From Starkeya sp. ORNL1 (GTDB taxonomy: Bacteria > Pseudomonadota > Alphaproteobacteria > Rhizobiales > Xanthobacteraceae): a stretch of 64,000 nt of DNA. Location of the stretch: the NCBI RefSeq assembly GCF_012971745.1, contig NZ_CP048834.1:1426001-1490000 (forward strand). Direction: 5' to 3'. Shown here piece after piece: positions 61,431 through 64,000 of the stretch. How positions within the stretch are numbered: position 1 is the first letter of the stretch; each line of letters starts with the position of its first letter. The translations under genes and the position numbers were made by a program. Under the pieces are notes generated by a model. It was not told the origin of the DNA, ran no database searches, and saw only the letters and a list, made by a program, of their open reading frames with translations.

Positions 61431-63689
61431 TCACACGAAATCGACGAATTTGTTGAAAGGCATTTCTCGGATGCGTTTGCCCGTCGCGGCGAAGATGGCA
61501 TTGGCCAGCGCTGGCGCCGCAGGTGGCACGGGTGGCTCCCCGATGCCCCTGACCGTGTAGTCGTTCTCAAGACCGCGCACCTCGATCACCGGGCATTGAT
61601 ACATGCGCATGGATTCGTGGTGGTTGTAGTTCGTCTGCTGTACCGCCCCCTTGGCATAGGTGAGTTCGCAGTTCATGGCGTGGCCAAGACCCCAGACGAC
61701 GCCGCCCTGGACGAGATTCTGGAAGTTGACAGGATCCACCACCTTGCCGACATCGGCTGCCACCCAGACCTTGTCGATCTTGATGCCCGCGTCGGTCATA
61801 GTCACTTCGACGATCTCGGCGACGGCCGTTCCGAACGACTCGACAAACGCAACGCCGCGGCCCTTTCCGCTTCCAAGCGGGCCCTTCCAGTCCGCCATCT
61901 CGCCAACGGTTTCCAGCAGCTTCCGGTAGATCGGAATCCTGCACATCGCGATGCGCGCCGTGAGCGGGTCGAGCCCCGCGGCGTGAATCAATTCGTCGAT
62001 GAAACCCTCGGTGAAGAATCCATTGGCGGATGCCCCTACGGACCGCCAGGTCGTGGAGGGTGACAGTCCTTGCACTTCGAAGCTTGTCGCCCGGTAATTC
62101 GGGATGTCGTAGTAAACGTTCCAGATTCCGACCCCCAGCTGGCCATCGGGGTCTTTCGAGGGTGAGCCCATCCTTGCCAAGAGCTCCTTGAACGGCGCTG
62201 TTGCGGCCACCTGCAAATCAGCCGCGACGATCCTTCCATCCTTGACGCTTCCCCTGCAGCGGCCCATCGCGATCTGCCGGGGAATGTCCTGCAGGAAGTC
62301 CTCCTCCCGCGAGAAGATGAGCTTCACCGGCGTCCCGCGCAGCTGGTTCGCGATCTCGGCAAGCACTCTGATATTCTCGAATTCGAGCCGATGCCCGAAG
62401 CTGCCGCCCATCCATTCGTTATGAAAGGTCACTTGTTCCGGCTTCATGCCGATCGCCGTGGCCGCGATGTACTGCACGGATTGCGGCGTTTGGTGGCCAA
62501 CCCAGATTTCCATTCCCTTGTCGGTAACGATGCCTATGCCGTTGAGCGGCTCCAGCGGCTGATGGCCCACATAGGGTGCGCGATATTCCGCCTCGATCAG
62601 CGTCCCGTCTTTCAATCCAGCGTCGATATTCCCGTCGTTGCGCCATTCCTTGGCGAGGAACTGTGGAGTGAAGGATGAGGCCACGGTTTTCCAATGGTCG
62701 GCCTGCTCGGCCGGATATCTGCTCGGCTCCCATACGCAGTCGACAAGCTCGGCCGCCTGCATCGCGTACCAGCTGTTCGTCGCGATCACCGCGATGCCAT
62801 TCGATACCTTGAGGATCTTCTGGACCCCTGGCATCGACTGAGCTTTGCTTGCGTCGTAGGACTTGATCGGCTGACCCTTGTTGGGGTTCAGCTTGACGGC
62901 CGCGTACACCATGCCGTCCATCTTCCGATCGATACCGAACTTCATTTCGCCGGTGACTTTCGGACGGATGTCGAGCCGCTCCATCGGCTTGCCGATAAAT
63001 CGCCATTGTGATGGCTCGCGGAGCTTGGCGACCACGACCGGCGTGATCTTCGCCGCATCGGCCGAAAGCGCGACATAGGGAATTTTTGTCCCGTTCGGCA
63101 GGATCACGTTTCCGGCCTCAGTGCGTAAGTCGGCCGCCGCGACTCCGCTGCGCCTGGCTGCGGCCGCCTTCAGCGTTTCCCGCGCGATCGCGCCGGCCAT
63201 GCGCAGCTTCTCGTAAGTGTCGGGAATCGTACTGGAGCCACCGGTCATCTGCAGGCCAGCCTTCCTCAGCCATTCCAGCGCCGCCGCGCGAGCCTTCTCC
63301 GCTTCGGGGCTTTGGTCCGGCGCCATGAAGGGCGCGAGTTCGTGGGCAAAGCCGGTGTTGAAATAGGCGGGACTAGGTCCGGCGAAGCGAATCTCGAATT
63401 GGCCCGGCTCGACGTCCAACTCCTCGGCGATCATGAGAGGCTGGATGGAGCCGACGCCTTGGCCTTTGTCGGCATGCTGGGCAATCAGCGTGATTTTTTC
63501 CGGACTGATCTCGACCCACGGATTGAATGTAACCGAATTCGGACCGAGATCCGCCATCAGCGGATTCGTCGCGGCAGCGGAAGACGGTGCCTGTTGCGCC
63601 TGACCATACTGACCGAAGGCGACGCCACCAGCGACCGAGACGGAGCCGAAAACGAAGGTACGGCGCGAAAGACCTGGCATTTCGCCCAT
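61431..63689 (-). CDS. Molybdopterin-binding subunit of an isoquinoline 1-oxidoreductase-like enzyme (IorB type)
   Basis: 752 aa from the ATG at 63687-63689. A twin-arginine signal SRRTFVFGSVSVAGG starts it, so the enzyme is exported folded. The xanthine dehydrogenase-family large subunit features follow, e.g. QHADKGQGVGSIQPLMIAEELD, GHQPLEPLNGIG and the C-terminal GIGEPPVPPAAPALANAI, whose Glu is the catalytic base in the family. It hydroxylates aldehydes or N-heteroaromatics using water. The FAD subunit is absent, as in IorAB-type enzymes, in which a cytochrome takes the electrons. Operon with the [2Fe-2S] gene upstream. Confidence 0.92.
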   Translation of the reverse strand: MGEMPGLSRRTFVFGSVSVAGGVAFGQYGQAQQAPSSAAATNPLMADLGPNSVTFNPWVEISPEKITLIAQHADKGQGVGSIQPLMIAEELDVEPGQFEIRFAGPSPAYFNTGFAHELAPFMAPDQSPEAEKARAAALEWLRKAGLQMTGGSSTIPDTYEKLRMAGAIARETLKAAAARRSGVAAADLRTEAGNVILPNGTKIPYVALSADAAKITPVVVAKLREPSQWRFIGKPMERLDIRPKVTGEMKFGIDRKMDGMVYAAVKLNPNKGQPIKSYDASKAQSMPGVQKILKVSNGIAVIATNSWYAMQAAELVDCVWEPSRYPAEQADHWKTVASSFTPQFLAKEWRNDGNIDAGLKDGTLIEAEYRAPYVGHQPLEPLNGIGIVTDKGMEIWVGHQTPQSVQYIAATAIGMKPEQVTFHNEWMGGSFGHRLEFENIRVLAEIANQLRGTPVKLIFSREEDFLQDIPRQIAMGRCRGSVKDGRIVAADLQVAATAPFKELLARMGSPSKDPDGQLGVGIWNVYYDIPNYRATSFEVQGLSPSTTWRSVGASANGFFTEGFIDELIHAAGLDPLTARIAMCRIPIYRKLLETVGEMADWKGPLGSGKGRGVAFVESFGTAVAEIVEVTMTDAGIKIDKVWVAADVGKVVDPVNFQNLVQGGVVWGLGHAMNCELTYAKGAVQQTNYNHHESMRMYQCPVIEVRGLENDYTVRGIGEPPVPPAAPALANAIFAATGKRIREMPFNKFVDFV

Positions 63690-63690
63690 G

Positions 63691-64000
63691 TCATTTCCCC
63701 CCCATCTTCTCGGCGGCCGCGTGGATCGCAACGCGAATGCGCTCATAGGTGCCGCATCGGCAGAGATTTCCCGACATGACCTCGTTGATGTCTTCGTCGG
63801 TCGGCTTGGGAATCGCCTTGAGCAGTGAAATCGCCTGAATGATCTGGCCGGTCTGACAGTAGCCGCATTGCGGTACCTGATGCTCGATCCAGGCTTCCTG
63901 CACAGGATGCAGCTTTCCGTTGCCGACCGCTTCGATGGTGACTATCGCCTTTCCTGCGACATCAGCCATACGCGCCTGGCACGAGCGGACGGCGGCTCCG
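63691..64000 (-). CDS. (2Fe-2S)-binding subunit of the molybdenum hydroxylase (IorA type), 5' end outside the window
   Basis: The frame is open to the window edge, so only the last ~102 residues are seen. They contain the C-terminal [2Fe-2S] domain: [17 protein letters not shown] and [16 protein letters not shown], four cysteines in the CGxC/CRC pattern that binds the second cluster. The edge sequence RSCQAR fits the end of the plant-ferredoxin-type domain. It lies 1 nt before the large-subunit start, in one operon. Confidence 0.92.
   Translation of the reverse strand, partial: GAAVRSCQARMADVAGKAIVTIEAVGNGKLHPVQEAWIEHQVPQCGYCQTGQIIQAISLLKAIPKPTDEDINEVMSGNLCRCGTYERIRVAIHAAAEKMGGK

Overview
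The window is GC-rich, densely coded chromosomal DNA with no rRNA, tRNA, CRISPR array or transposase that I could find. It looks like an alphaproteobacterium of the Hyphomicrobiales (Xanthobacteraceae, Bosea or Ancylobacter type). This rests on gene style, on two intergenic palindromic repeat types of the kind seen in that order, and on the mix of LysR, TetR and AraC regulated catabolic genes. The genus is not certain.

Region 1 (1-13.9 kb) is ordinary accessory chromosome. It holds the tail of a TetR regulator, a stomatin/NfeD membrane-quality pair, an alpha/beta hydrolase diverging from a TetR gene, a LysR/quinone oxidoreductase pair, a ProC-type reductase, a DUF899 thioredoxin-like gene diverging from an unusual double winged-helix regulator and a beta-propeller protein, an AraC/SDR divergent pair, a truncated 2H phosphoesterase and an ICMT-type methyltransferase.

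Region 2 (about 14.4-41.3 kb) is the part worth attention: some 27 kb of envelope, transport and unknown-function genes, nearly all on the minus strand. It includes a four-gene operon joined by 4-nt start/stop overlaps: a membrane sensor without an output domain, a sensor-HAMP-MFS fusion, an orphan periplasmic binding protein and a formyltransferase-fold enzyme. Next come a TPR protein and small membrane proteins, a CDF metal exporter, an MlaA homologue, a periplasmic adaptor, several small secreted proteins and a fused MlaF-MlaE ABC transporter overlapped by a membrane-anchored protein of unknown fold. A ParA ATPase overlaps a coiled-coil membrane protein. A CusA/CzcA-type RND pump follows, then a ZnuB-type permease with two tandem ZnuA-like binding proteins but no ABC ATPase. 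Three paralogues of one small membrane protein (probably DUF6524) lie on the plus strand, interrupting the minus-strand units. Together these look like a candidate undescribed trans-envelope metal/lipid handling system.

Region 3 (41.5-51.8 kb) holds an aminotransferase remnant, an SDR, an AraC regulator and a hydroxyquinol-type aromatic operon: two-component flavin monooxygenase, intradiol dioxygenase, flavin reductase and acyl-CoA ligase. A 68-bp sequence upstream of the monooxygenase is repeated upstream of a small unknown gene. A LysR remnant, palindromic repeats and a TetR/membrane-protein pair with shared operator-like sites follow.

Region 4 (51.9-64 kb) holds rsmB, a YgiQ-type radical SAM gene, a broken HD-domain gene, an AhpD-like gene with a cupin gene, a MocR regulator, an Old Yellow Enzyme/LysR divergent pair, and an isoquinoline-oxidoreductase-like molybdenum hydroxylase operon with a two-haem-motif cytochrome. 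That operon runs off the window end.
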